Source: JAXDMK01 sp963790325 (GTDB lineage: Bacteria; Actinomycetota; Acidimicrobiia; Acidimicrobiales; AC-14). From it: 64,000 nt of DNA. Below are positions 15,641 to 23,593 of this stretch, one piece after another. Location of the stretch: contig CAWBNY010000004.1 in the NCBI GenBank assembly GCA_963790325.1, positions 5,525-69,524 on the forward strand, given 5' to 3'. A program made the translations under genes and the position numbers. The stretch's first letter is position 1. Each line of letters opens with the position of its first letter. The notes beneath the pieces were generated by a model that had not been told where the DNA came from, did not search any database, and was given only the letters and a program-made list of their open reading frames with translations.

Positions 15641-16639
15641 GTGACCGTCAGCCCCGCCCTGGCCACCGCCGCTGCGCTGCCCCGACTGCTCCTGGCCAAC
15701 CTGCCCACGCCCCTCGTGGAGGCGTCGCGGCTGACCCACGCCCTCGGTGGCCCACCCATCCACGTCAAGCGCGACGACCTCGCCGGCTTCGGCCTGGCCG
15801 GCCACAAGGCCCGCCAGCTCGAGTTCCTGGTGGGGGCCGCCCTCGACCAGGGCTGCGACGTGATGGTCACCGGTGGCGGGCCCAGCTCGAACTTCTGCGC
15901 CGCGGCCGCGGCGGCGGCGTCGGCCGCCGGCCTCGACTGCCACCTCGTCCTCTACGGGGCCGAGCCGGAGCAGACCCATCCCAACCTGGCCGTGGCCCAG
16001 GCGTGCGGAGCGGTCGTGCGCTACACCCGCGACCCGTCGCGGTCGTCGGTCGACGCCCGGGTGGTGGAGGTGGCGGAGGCGCTCACCGCCGGCGGGCGGC
16101 AGCCCTTCGCCATGCCCCGGGGCGGCGCCACCGCCCTGGGCACGGTGGGGATGGTGCTCGGCGTGGAGGAGCTGGCCGCCCAGCTGGACGAGGCGGGCAT
16201 CGAGCCGGCCATGGTGGTCATCGCCACCGGCTCCGGCGCCGCCTGCGCCGGCCTGACCCTGGGGGCGTCGCTGTGCGGGCGGTCGTGGCGGGTGGTGGGC
16301 GCCTCGGTGAGCCGGCCCGGGGAAGAGGTCGTGCAATCGGTGCAGACGCTCGCCGCCGAGTGCGCCGAGCTGCTCGGTGTCGAGACCCCGCCCGGGCTCA
16401 GCCTGGAGCTGGCCGACGCCCGTGGTCCCGGATTCGGCGTCCCGTCGGCCGACGGCGAGTCGGCCGCCCGGGTGGCGCTGCGCACCGAGGGCCTCGTCCT
16501 CGACCCGGTGTACACGGCCAAGGCCCTGGCCGTCCTCCTCCGCCTGCTCGACCCGGGGTCGAAGCAGCCGGTAGTTTTCTGGCACACCGGCGGGCTCCTG
16601 GGGGCGGCCCACCACCTGGCGGGAGGCGGCGAGGAGTGA
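15641..16639 (+). CDS. PLP-dependent enzyme, D-cysteine desulfhydrase / ACC deaminase fold (XcbD-like candidate)
   Basis: 332 aa from GTG 15641, preceded by CGGAGA at a good distance. Fold-type II PLP enzyme: substrate entry segment NLPTPLVEASRL (20-31), cofactor Lys56 in AGHKARQLEFL (53-63), a modified phosphate loop TGGGPSSNFC (77-86) where family members have GGxxSNxT, and the second glycine loop ATGSGAACAG (~205-214). D-cysteine desulfhydrase relatives move sulfide or an amino acid side chain. In the bacterial CoM pathway the thiolation step uses a PLP enzyme, so this is the natural candidate. The altered SSNF loop suggests a substrate other than D-cysteine or ACC. Confidence 0.85.
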   Translation: MTVSPALATAAALPRLLLANLPTPLVEASRLTHALGGPPIHVKRDDLAGFGLAGHKARQLEFLVGAALDQGCDVMVTGGGPSSNFCAAAAAAASAAGLDCHLVLYGAEPEQTHPNLAVAQACGAVVRYTRDPSRSSVDARVVEVAEALTAGGRQPFAMPRGGATALGTVGMVLGVEELAAQLDEAGIEPAMVVIATGSGAACAGLTLGASLCGRSWRVVGASVSRPGEEVVQSVQTLAAECAELLGVETPPGLSLELADARGPGFGVPSADGESAARVALRTEGLVLDPVYTAKALAVLLRLLDPGSKQPVVFWHTGGLLGAAHHLAGGGEE

Positions 16640-16640
16640 A

Positions 16641-16700
16641 CGGTGGCGGTGGCGGGGTGGTGGTGGTGGTGGTGGTGGCGGTGGCGGTGGCGGTGGCGGC
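16641..16700 (+). repeat. GGT/GGTGGC simple-sequence repeat at a gene junction
   Basis: About 60 bases of nearly pure (GGT)n and (GGTGGC)n lie between the stop of the PLP gene (16639) and the start of lyase 2 (16716). Read in the lyase frame it would encode a glycine run leading into the protein, but no start codon precedes it in that frame. Such tracts are prone to slippage, so the distance or frame between the two genes could vary. Confidence 0.85.
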
Positions 16701-16715
16701 CCGGCCCGGGAGCTG

Positions 16716-18149
16716 GTGGAGTCCGGCTTCACCCTGGAGAACGCCGACGCACCCCTCCTGCACCAGGGCCTCAACCTGGCCGACATCGCCCACGTCATCG
16801 ACCTCCGGGGTCGGCGGGTGGTCCCCGAGGACGCCGCCCGCCAGCTCCTCGACCTGCTGCTCGAGGTCCACGGCATGCCGGCCGAGGAGTTCCCCTACGA
16901 CCCGTCCTTCGGCGAGGCCTACAACTCCCGGGAGCGGTACTTCGCCTCCCGGCTGGGCGACGTGGCCGGGTGGCTGCACGCCGGGCGGCCCCGGCGGGAG
17001 GCCACCCGCATGGCCCTGCGGCTGCTCCTCCGGCGCCAGCTGGTCGACCTGGTGGAGGACGCGGCCGGCTTCGTCGACAGCGTGGTCAGTCAGGCGGCGG
17101 CCCACCTGGGCACGCTCATGCCCGACCAGACGTACCTCCAGCAGGCCCAGCCGTCGACGTTCGGCCACTACGTCCTGTCCTTCGCCTACCCGACGGCGCG
17201 GGACGCGGCCCGCCTGGTCGACTGCATCGAGTGGGTGAACCTGTCGCCCGGCGGGGCCGGCTGCGTCAACGGGAGCCGGCTGCTGGAGGACCGGTCGGTG
17301 ATCGCCGGGCTGCTGGGCTTCGGCGGGGTCATCGAGCACACCCGGGACGCGATGTGGCAGGTGGACGGCCTGATCAACATCCTGGCCACCACCGCCAGCA
17401 TGCTGTCCAACCAGTCCAAGCTGGCCGAGGACCTGGAGATCTGGTCGTCGAGCGAGTTCGACTACGTCGACCTCGACGACGGTTTCACCCGGTCGAGCGT
17501 CCTCATGCCGAACAAGCGGAACCCCTACGCCCTGTCGATCGTGCGGGGGGCCTCGGGGATCCTGATCGGGCGGCTGGCGGGGTTCCTGGCCGTGGTCAAG
17601 AGCCCCTCCGCCCGCAGCGACAACCTCATCTTCGCCTACGGCGAGGTCCCCCGGGCCCTCGACCTGGCGTCGCGGACGACCCGCCTGATGGCCGGGGTGG
17701 TGCGCACCCTGCGGGTCAACCGCCAGCACATGGCCGACGCCCTGACGGCCGGCTTCACCCAGGCCACCGACCTGGCCGAGCACATCGTCCAGGTGTGCCG
17801 CATCGACTACCGCACCGCCTACGTGATCGTGGGGGCGACGGTGCGGGCGGCGGCCGCGGTCGGGTTGCGGGGCGTCGACATCACCGGCGAGATGCTCGAC
17901 AACGCGTCCGTCGAGCACCAGGGCCGGCCCCTCGGGCTGGCCGGCCACGACCTCTCGGCGGTGCTCGACCCGATGCGCATCGTGTCCAGCCGCTCGGCCA
18001 CCGGCGGGGCCGCGCCCGAGGCGGTGGGGGGGATGGTGGCCACCTGCCGGGAGTCGGCGTCGTCGCTGCACGCCGAGGCCGACCGCTGGCGGGACTCGTT
18101 CGACTGCGCCGAGGCGGCGCTGCTCAAGCTGGCGGAGGAGACGGCGTGA
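16716..18149 (+). CDS. Aspartase/fumarase-superfamily lyase 2 (argininosuccinate lyase-like; XcbC candidate)
   Basis: 477 aa from GTG 16716, with CGGGAG 5 bases upstream. Overall it resembles argininosuccinate lyase (PDQTYLQQAQPSTFGHYVL is split here as PDQTYLQQAQP at 136-146 and STFGHYVL at 147-154), and the signature loop is SSVLMPNKRNP (260-270), where the first Gly of GSxxM is Ser but the catalytic Ser at M-3 is kept. ASL-type active-site text SPGGAGCVNGS (177-187) is changed from the ASL consensus, and no arginine genes are near. It is probably the second superfamily member of a CoM-type pathway (decarboxylation step by analogy), but that assignment is inference. Confidence 0.85.
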   Translation: MESGFTLENADAPLLHQGLNLADIAHVIDLRGRRVVPEDAARQLLDLLLEVHGMPAEEFPYDPSFGEAYNSRERYFASRLGDVAGWLHAGRPRREATRMALRLLLRRQLVDLVEDAAGFVDSVVSQAAAHLGTLMPDQTYLQQAQPSTFGHYVLSFAYPTARDAARLVDCIEWVNLSPGGAGCVNGSRLLEDRSVIAGLLGFGGVIEHTRDAMWQVDGLINILATTASMLSNQSKLAEDLEIWSSSEFDYVDLDDGFTRSSVLMPNKRNPYALSIVRGASGILIGRLAGFLAVVKSPSARSDNLIFAYGEVPRALDLASRTTRLMAGVVRTLRVNRQHMADALTAGFTQATDLAEHIVQVCRIDYRTAYVIVGATVRAAAAVGLRGVDITGEMLDNASVEHQGRPLGLAGHDLSAVLDPMRIVSSRSATGGAAPEAVGGMVATCRESASSLHAEADRWRDSFDCAEAALLKLAEETA

Positions 18150-19534
18150 CCCGGGTGGAGCTGCCGACCGAGGTGTCGGTGGTCAACCTGGGGCTGGCGC
18201 TGTTCGCCGATGCCATCCGGGACCAGGGCCGGCCCGTCCTCCATGTCGACTGGCGCATCCCGGCCGGAGGCGACCTGGCGCTGGTGGCGGCGCTGACCCG
18301 GCTGTACGGGCGGCACGGGGCGGCGGTCGACGCGGCCAATGCCGAGGTCGTGCGCCGGCTGGACACCGGGGTGCCGCGGCTGGTCGGGATCGCGCCGGCC
18401 GGCGACGTGGTGCCGGGGATGGGCGAGCGCACCATCCTCCACTGCGGGCCGGCCATCGGGTGGGACGACATGGGCGAGCCGCTGCGCAACTCGGTGCGGG
18501 CGGCGGTGCGGGCCGAGGGGTGGGACCCGGCGGGCGGCGACGACGAGGTCGACCTGGAGCCGGCCAACCACCACTCGGCGGTCGTGCCCATGGCCACCGC
18601 CATGGGGCCGTCGACGCCCGTGTTCGTGGTCGAGATGGAGGGCCTCCGCTCGTTCTCGCCCATCAACCAAGGCCCGGGCGAGGTGGCCTGGTTCGGGCGG
18701 GACACCCCGGCCGCCGTCGACCGGCTCGTCTTCCTGCGGGACGTGGCCGGCCCCCTGCTGGCCTCGGTGGTGGCGGCGGCCGGCCCGCTGGATCTGATGG
18801 CGGTGGCGGCCCAGGGCCTGCAGATGGGCGACGACCTGCACATGCGCACCCAGGCCGCCACCAACCTCCTGCTGCGGACCTGGCTCCCCCACCTCATGGG
18901 CCTGGAGCCGGCCGCCCGGTCCGAGCTCGGGGGCTTCCTCGCCGGGAACCACCTGTTCTTCCTGAACCTGGCCATGGCCGGGGCCAAGGCGCTGACCCTG
19001 TGGGCCGAGCAGGTGCCGGGCGCCAGCGTGGTCACCACCATGGCCCGCAACGGGACCGCCTACGGCGTCCGGCTGCCGGGGTCGCCGGAGTGGTTCGTGA
19101 CCGGCTCGCCGCCGGTCGGCGACGCCTTGTTCCACCCCGGCCGGTCGGCCGACGACGCCGCCCCCGACATCGGCGACTCGGCGGTGCTGGAGCTGATCGG
19201 GCTGGGCGGGTGCGCGGCGGCGGGCTCGCCGGCGGTGGCGGCCTTCGTGGGGGGAACGATGGCCGACGCGGTCGCGACCACGGAGGACATGGACCGGGTG
19301 TGCGCCGGGCGGAGCAGCCGGTTCAGGCTGCCCATCCTCGACTTCCGGGGCACGCCGGTGGGCGTCGACGTGCGCAAGGTGGTCGAGCTCGGCATCACGC
19401 CCAAGGTCACCACCGGCATCCTCCACGCCGGTGACGGGGGCCAGATCGGCGCCGGGGTGGCGCACGGCCCGATCGCCTGCTTCCGCGACGCCCTCCTCGA
19501 TCTCGACCGCCGCCTCGATCGCCGCCTCGGGTGA
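18146..19534 (+). CDS. DUF1116 protein (YlbE/AllG-like)
   Basis: 462 aa, GTG start overlapping the lyase 2 stop (GTGA). Family-like text includes ANAEVVRRLDTGVPRLVGI (~53-71), GPAIGWDDMGEPLRNS (~95-110), EPANHHSAVVPMATAMGPS (~134-152), LQMGDDLHMRT (~230-240), FLAGNHLFFLNLAMA and DIGDSAVLELIGLGG (~341-355). In Enterobacteria this family (AllG) works with FdrA/AllF and the DUF2877 protein AllH as an oxamate carbamoyltransferase. Here it is followed by a DUF2877 gene but no FdrA, and lies in a CoM-type operon, so the old role cannot simply be carried over. Confidence 0.82.
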   Translation: MTRVELPTEVSVVNLGLALFADAIRDQGRPVLHVDWRIPAGGDLALVAALTRLYGRHGAAVDAANAEVVRRLDTGVPRLVGIAPAGDVVPGMGERTILHCGPAIGWDDMGEPLRNSVRAAVRAEGWDPAGGDDEVDLEPANHHSAVVPMATAMGPSTPVFVVEMEGLRSFSPINQGPGEVAWFGRDTPAAVDRLVFLRDVAGPLLASVVAAAGPLDLMAVAAQGLQMGDDLHMRTQAATNLLLRTWLPHLMGLEPAARSELGGFLAGNHLFFLNLAMAGAKALTLWAEQVPGASVVTTMARNGTAYGVRLPGSPEWFVTGSPPVGDALFHPGRSADDAAPDIGDSAVLELIGLGGCAAAGSPAVAAFVGGTMADAVATTEDMDRVCAGRSSRFRLPILDFRGTPVGVDVRKVVELGITPKVTTGILHAGDGGQIGAGVAHGPIACFRDALLDLDRRLDRRLG

Positions 19535-20316
19535 CCGTCGAAGTCGGCGCCGGTGCCCACCGGACGCTGGCGGTCGACGGGCGGGGGCAGGTGGTGGGCG
19601 TCTACCGCCACGCCGCCCATCTCCGCCTGCCGGCAGGGATGGTGGCGGTGGTCACGCCCCAGGTGGGGCGGGGCCCGCTCCACGTGCGCGGCCCGGTGCG
19701 GCCCGAGCTCCTCGCCCCCGGCGACCGGGTCGACGTGGTGGGCGGCGCTTCGCTGCGCGTGGCGACGGCGGTTGAGGTCGACCTGGCCGCGGCCCGGGTG
19801 TGGCGGGGGGCGCTGCCCGAGCCATCGACGTTGGCCGGTGCCGACTTGAACGTCTTCGCCGCCGCCCCTCCGTCGGCGTTGGTCGACCCGGTCCACGCCG
19901 ACCGGCTGGCGGTGGCCGTCCACCGCCTCGACCACGACGACCTGGCGGGTGCGGCCCGGGCCATCGGCGGGCTGGGTCCGGGTCTGACCCCGTCGGGCGA
20001 CGACGTCCTGGCCGGGATCCTTCTCGTCCGGCGGGCGCTCCGGGGACCGGCGGCGGAGTCGGGGTTGGTCGCCGTCGCCCGCGCCGTGCGGACCACCTCG
20101 TTGTCGCGGGAGGTCCTGGTGTGGGCCGCCCGGGGCCAGGCGGTGGAGCCCGTCCACGACCTCCTGGGCTCGGTGGCGGCCGGCGACCGGGCCGCCGCCG
20201 ACACCGCCCTGGCGCACGTGGTCGCCCTCGGCCACTCGTCCGGTGCCGACCTCGCCCTCGGCCTCGCCCTCGGACTGGGACTGCGTCTCGGGGTTGCCCG
20301 AACGGGGTACCGGTGA
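19531..20316 (+). CDS. DUF2877 protein (YlbF/AllH-like)
   Basis: 261 aa, GTG overlapping the DUF1116 stop by four bases. The diagnostic motif GLGPGLTPSGDD sits at 147-158 and LGHSSGADLALG near 231-242, both typical of DUF2877. The N-terminal half is beta-rich. In the known oxamate carbamoyltransferase complex AllH partners AllG and AllF. This is the last gene of the presumed CoM-type operon; the pair may form a two-protein enzyme acting on a carbamoyl- or acyl-type intermediate (inference). Confidence 0.82.
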   Translation: MTVEVGAGAHRTLAVDGRGQVVGVYRHAAHLRLPAGMVAVVTPQVGRGPLHVRGPVRPELLAPGDRVDVVGGASLRVATAVEVDLAAARVWRGALPEPSTLAGADLNVFAAAPPSALVDPVHADRLAVAVHRLDHDDLAGAARAIGGLGPGLTPSGDDVLAGILLVRRALRGPAAESGLVAVARAVRTTSLSREVLVWAARGQAVEPVHDLLGSVAAGDRAAADTALAHVVALGHSSGADLALGLALGLGLRLGVARTGYR

Positions 20317-20483
20317 CGACGCTTCGGGTCCGCCTCGCCTGCCCGGTCACCTACGTTTCACCCGGCTGACCGGATTGTTGCACGGGGCCAGGGTGCCGGC
20401 GCCCACGTTGCACGGCCATGCAATGCTGGTGCAAGCGTCCCGGACCATGCTGCCGGGACAGACGTGCGAGCAGGAGGCGTGCC

Positions 20484-20813
20484 GTGCCGAAGACCACCGC
20501 CTGTCGAGCCCGGGTGGCCTGCGGGTGCCGCTTCGCCCAGGGTGCGCCGCTCCACCATGACCTCCTGACCCGGGTCGACGCCGACGTCGCCGCCGCCCTC
20601 GACCTTTTCGAGCTGGCCATCACTTGGGACGAGCTCGACTACAGCGAGCAGGCCCTCGTCCCCCCCGCCGACTGGCTCGACTTCGCCGCCGAGCACCGGT
20701 GGCACGACCCCGAGCTGGCCGAGCGCCTGTTCTCGGTGGCGGTCGACATCGCCTACCGACGGGGCACCCCCGCCGCCCCCCGCCTCCTCCGGGTCCTGAC
20801 CCCCTCCGCCTGA
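20484..20813 (+). CDS. Small hypothetical protein
   Basis: 109 aa from GTG 20484 with CAGGAGGC 6 bases upstream. N-terminus has CRARVACGCRFAQ (Cys-rich), followed by an acidic helical domain (DLFELAITWDELDYSEQALV; RWHDPELAERLFSVAVDIAYRR). No family recognised and no membrane segment. It lies 167 bases after the DUF2877 gene and is convergent with the CHAT gene; the short self-complementary GCCCGGCCGGGC at 20818-20829 follows it. Confidence 0.6.
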   Translation: MPKTTACRARVACGCRFAQGAPLHHDLLTRVDADVAAALDLFELAITWDELDYSEQALVPPADWLDFAAEHRWHDPELAERLFSVAVDIAYRRGTPAAPRLLRVLTPSA

Positions 20814-20883
20814 GCCTGCCCGGCCGGGCTTGACCAGCGCCCTGGGGCAGGGGCGCGGATGTTCGGCGCCCGGCGGTCCGCTG

Positions 20884-23517
20884 TCAGACGTCGTTGCGGC
20901 CGATGCAGACGAAGGCGGCGGCCGCCGCCCGGTCCTGACCGTCGCCGGCGCCGGCCAGGGCGAGGGCCGGGCGCTCCCCCGCCCGCAGCCGCCGGTGGAG
21001 GGCGACCATGACCGCGGTGGTGGCCACGTCGGGCACCGGCAGGAGGGGGGCGATCACGGCCCGGACGCCGAGCGATAGGAGGGCGGCGGCCGTGCCCAGG
21101 AGGTCGTCACCCTCGTGGACGGCGGCCACCGCCGCGTCGCAGGCCGAGAGCACCACCACCGACGGCGCCCGGCGGAGCCGCTCGAGGTCGTAGACGGTGA
21201 GCGGACCGTCGTGGAGGAGCACCGACGAGAAGAGGGGGCTGTCGGCCCGAAACGTCCCGTGGGCGGCCAGGTGGGCCAGATCGGCCTTCTCCAGCGCGGC
21301 CACGACACCGGCGACGGTCGCCCGCTCGCCGGTGAGCACGGTCGCCCTCGGGTAGAGGGCAGCCAGTTGACCGACCTCGGTCTCGGCCCCGGGCAGCCGG
21401 GGCCCCGCCACCAGCGCCACCCGCCGCCGCCCCCGGGAAGGCGCCGGCCGGGCCGGCCCGGCCGTCCCCGCCAGCCACACCGCGGCACTGGGAGCGACGG
21501 TGGTCGGGCGCCCCGCCAGGGTCGGCAGGGTCGACCACGGCAAACCGTGCAACTCGCCCGTGGGGACCACCACCACCGGCTGCCCGTTCGGCACGCCCAA
21601 CGGAGCCAGCAAGAGCTCGTCGAGGCGGGCCGCGGTCGACGCCAGGGCCGACTCCGCCACCGCCCGCGATCCGGGCCAGAGCAGGCGCCGAAGGGCGAAC
21701 ATGAGGTACTGCCGCTCCCGCTCGACCTCCACCGCCGGGGCCAGGTCGTGGACCTTCACCCCTGCCCGGCGGACGGTGACGGCGTGCAGCCGCCCCTGCA
21801 CCGACACGAACTCGACGAGGACGCGGTCACCCAACGCCCGCCGCAACGAGGCGACGTCGAGCCGGCCGGTGTCCGCCGCCCCGTCGTCACTCGCCCGCCG
21901 GGTGCGGTCCCGCACCCTCTCCTCCACCGCCGCCGCCTGCAGCGTCAGCGTCGGGGTCGGCCCGCCGTTGAGGGCGGCGTCCCGCAGCTCGGTCCGGATG
22001 CGGCGGAGCTGGGCCAGGTCGGCGGCCAGCTCGCCGTCGTCGGGCGGCCGCGCCGGCGGTCGCCGCAGCGCGCCCGCCCGCCCCCGCTCGACCCAGCGCA
22101 GGACCTCGGCCGGCCGCCCGCCGTCGAGGGCCAGGCGGACGCCGAGACGGGCCAGGTCGGCCGAGTGACCGGCCGCCCGGGCCCGCAGCTCCGACCCGCC
22201 GAGGGTCGCCCGGTACTCGTCGACGACGGTGATACCCCGGCCCAGGGCCCGCTTGGCGCCGGCTCGGTCGCCCTCGGCCAGGCGCAGCAGGGCGGTGGCG
22301 TGCCACGCCTGAGCCCGGCAGTCGGCGGATCCCACGGTGCGGGCGGACGCCGACTGGCCCAGCTCGGTGCGGGCGACGGCCGGCCGGCCCAGGGCCAGCG
22401 CCATCCGACCCACGAACGTGCGCACGTGGAGCGCCTCCACCGCCCACCCCTGGGACTCGAGCTCGGCCGCGATCCGCCGGCTGCGGCGGAGCAGGCCCGG
22501 TGGCGGAACCTCCTGGTCCTGGTGGGCCAGGACCGCGGCCTGGATCTCGACATACCGGGCCTGGGCCGACCACGGGAGGCGGCGGGCGGCCCGGAACTGG
22601 CGGGCGGCGAGGGCCGCCTCCGCCGCCGCCTGATCGTAGGCCCCCGCGGCCAGGAGGGACCGGGCCAGCAGGAGCCGGCACTCGTTGAGGTGGGTGAGGT
22701 CGCCCCGGGCCAGGGCGGCCACCGCCGACGCGGCTGCGGCCCGGGCCTCGCCCACCAGGCCTGCGGCCAGCAACACCTCGCTGCGGTCGGCGTCGAGCAC
22801 CGCCACCAGCCGGTCCGGGTTGTCGAGGTCCTGGTAGGCCCGCTGGGCCCGGTCGAAGGCAGCCAGCGCCTCCGGCAACCTTCCCTGCCGGCAGTAGGCG
22901 AAGCCGGTGTTGTGGGCGGCCATGGCCACGATCATCGGGAGGTCCCGCTCCAAAGCGATCCGCTCCCCTTCGGCGAAGTCGGCGAGGGCGGCGTCGAGGT
23001 GGCCCTGGGCGCCGTGGAGGATGCCCCGGCACACCCGCAGCCGGGCGATCGACGCCTTGCTGCCCGTGCGGGCCAGGGAGCGGAGGGATCGTCCGTAGGC
23101 GGGCAGGGCCTGGTCGAGGTGGCCCGTCCAGTGGAGGACGACGCCGCCGAGGAGCTCCACCTCACCCCGCACCGACGTCGGAGCCATCTCCCGGGCCCGC
23201 CCGATCTCCCGGGTGCTACCGGCGACGTCACCCACGCTGAGCAGGGAGATCGCCATGCTGGCCCGAGCCATCGCCTCCCGGTCGGGGAGGTTGTGCGCGA
23301 CGCTGGTGGCCACGGCCGCCCGGTAGCGGCCGAGCGCCTCCCGGTGACGACCGAGCTCGTGGAGGGCCAGCCCGACGACCCACGACGCGGCCGCGGAGAC
23401 GCTCGGGGCGTCGGCGCCCTCGACCAGCTCGGTGGCCCGAGCCAGGACCGCAGCCGGGTCGCGATGGCGGCGATCGGCCAGCTCGGCCAGCTCGTCGAGG
23501 ACCGCCCGCGACCCCAC
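20884..23517 (-). CDS. TPR-CHAT caspase-like protease
   Basis: 877 aa, GTG start. The first ~500 residues are TPR-type helical repeats (for example HRDPAAVLARATELVEGA, LVLHWTGHLDQAL-type units, GRLPEALAAFDRAQRAYQDL). The C-terminal CHAT domain keeps the catalytic dyad: His753 in LAAHGTF and Cys793 in VVVLSACDAA, followed by LLSLGVRAVIAPL. CHAT proteins cleave protein targets after TPR-mediated sensing or binding. It is divergent, with 76 bases between starts, from a subtilase, sigma factor and small partner. TCTCTACCAT upstream (reverse strand) is a possible -10 for a leaderless start. Confidence 0.9.
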   Translation of the reverse strand: MGSRAVLDELAELADRRHRDPAAVLARATELVEGADAPSVSAAASWVVGLALHELGRHREALGRYRAAVATSVAHNLPDREAMARASMAISLLSVGDVAGSTREIGRAREMAPTSVRGEVELLGGVVLHWTGHLDQALPAYGRSLRSLARTGSKASIARLRVCRGILHGAQGHLDAALADFAEGERIALERDLPMIVAMAAHNTGFAYCRQGRLPEALAAFDRAQRAYQDLDNPDRLVAVLDADRSEVLLAAGLVGEARAAAASAVAALARGDLTHLNECRLLLARSLLAAGAYDQAAAEAALAARQFRAARRLPWSAQARYVEIQAAVLAHQDQEVPPPGLLRRSRRIAAELESQGWAVEALHVRTFVGRMALALGRPAVARTELGQSASARTVGSADCRAQAWHATALLRLAEGDRAGAKRALGRGITVVDEYRATLGGSELRARAAGHSADLARLGVRLALDGGRPAEVLRWVERGRAGALRRPPARPPDDGELAADLAQLRRIRTELRDAALNGGPTPTLTLQAAAVEERVRDRTRRASDDGAADTGRLDVASLRRALGDRVLVEFVSVQGRLHAVTVRRAGVKVHDLAPAVEVERERQYLMFALRRLLWPGSRAVAESALASTAARLDELLLAPLGVPNGQPVVVVPTGELHGLPWSTLPTLAGRPTTVAPSAAVWLAGTAGPARPAPSRGRRRVALVAGPRLPGAETEVGQLAALYPRATVLTGERATVAGVVAALEKADLAHLAAHGTFRADSPLFSSVLLHDGPLTVYDLERLRRAPSVVVLSACDAAVAAVHEGDDLLGTAAALLSLGVRAVIAPLLPVPDVATTAVMVALHRRLRAGERPALALAGAGDGQDRAAAAAFVCIGRNDV

Positions 23518-23593
23518 GGCTCGGAATGGTAGAGAGTCGTGTGTATCTCAGCGGCCCCTGCCGACTGTGAACGGTGAACGAGGGAGGCGGACA

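Noticed and set aside
14206..18149. Housekeeping PurB and ArgH
   Set aside because: Fold motifs match the superfamily, but neighbours are comA and a PLP enzyme, the ASL pocket text is changed, and no purine or arginine genes are near.
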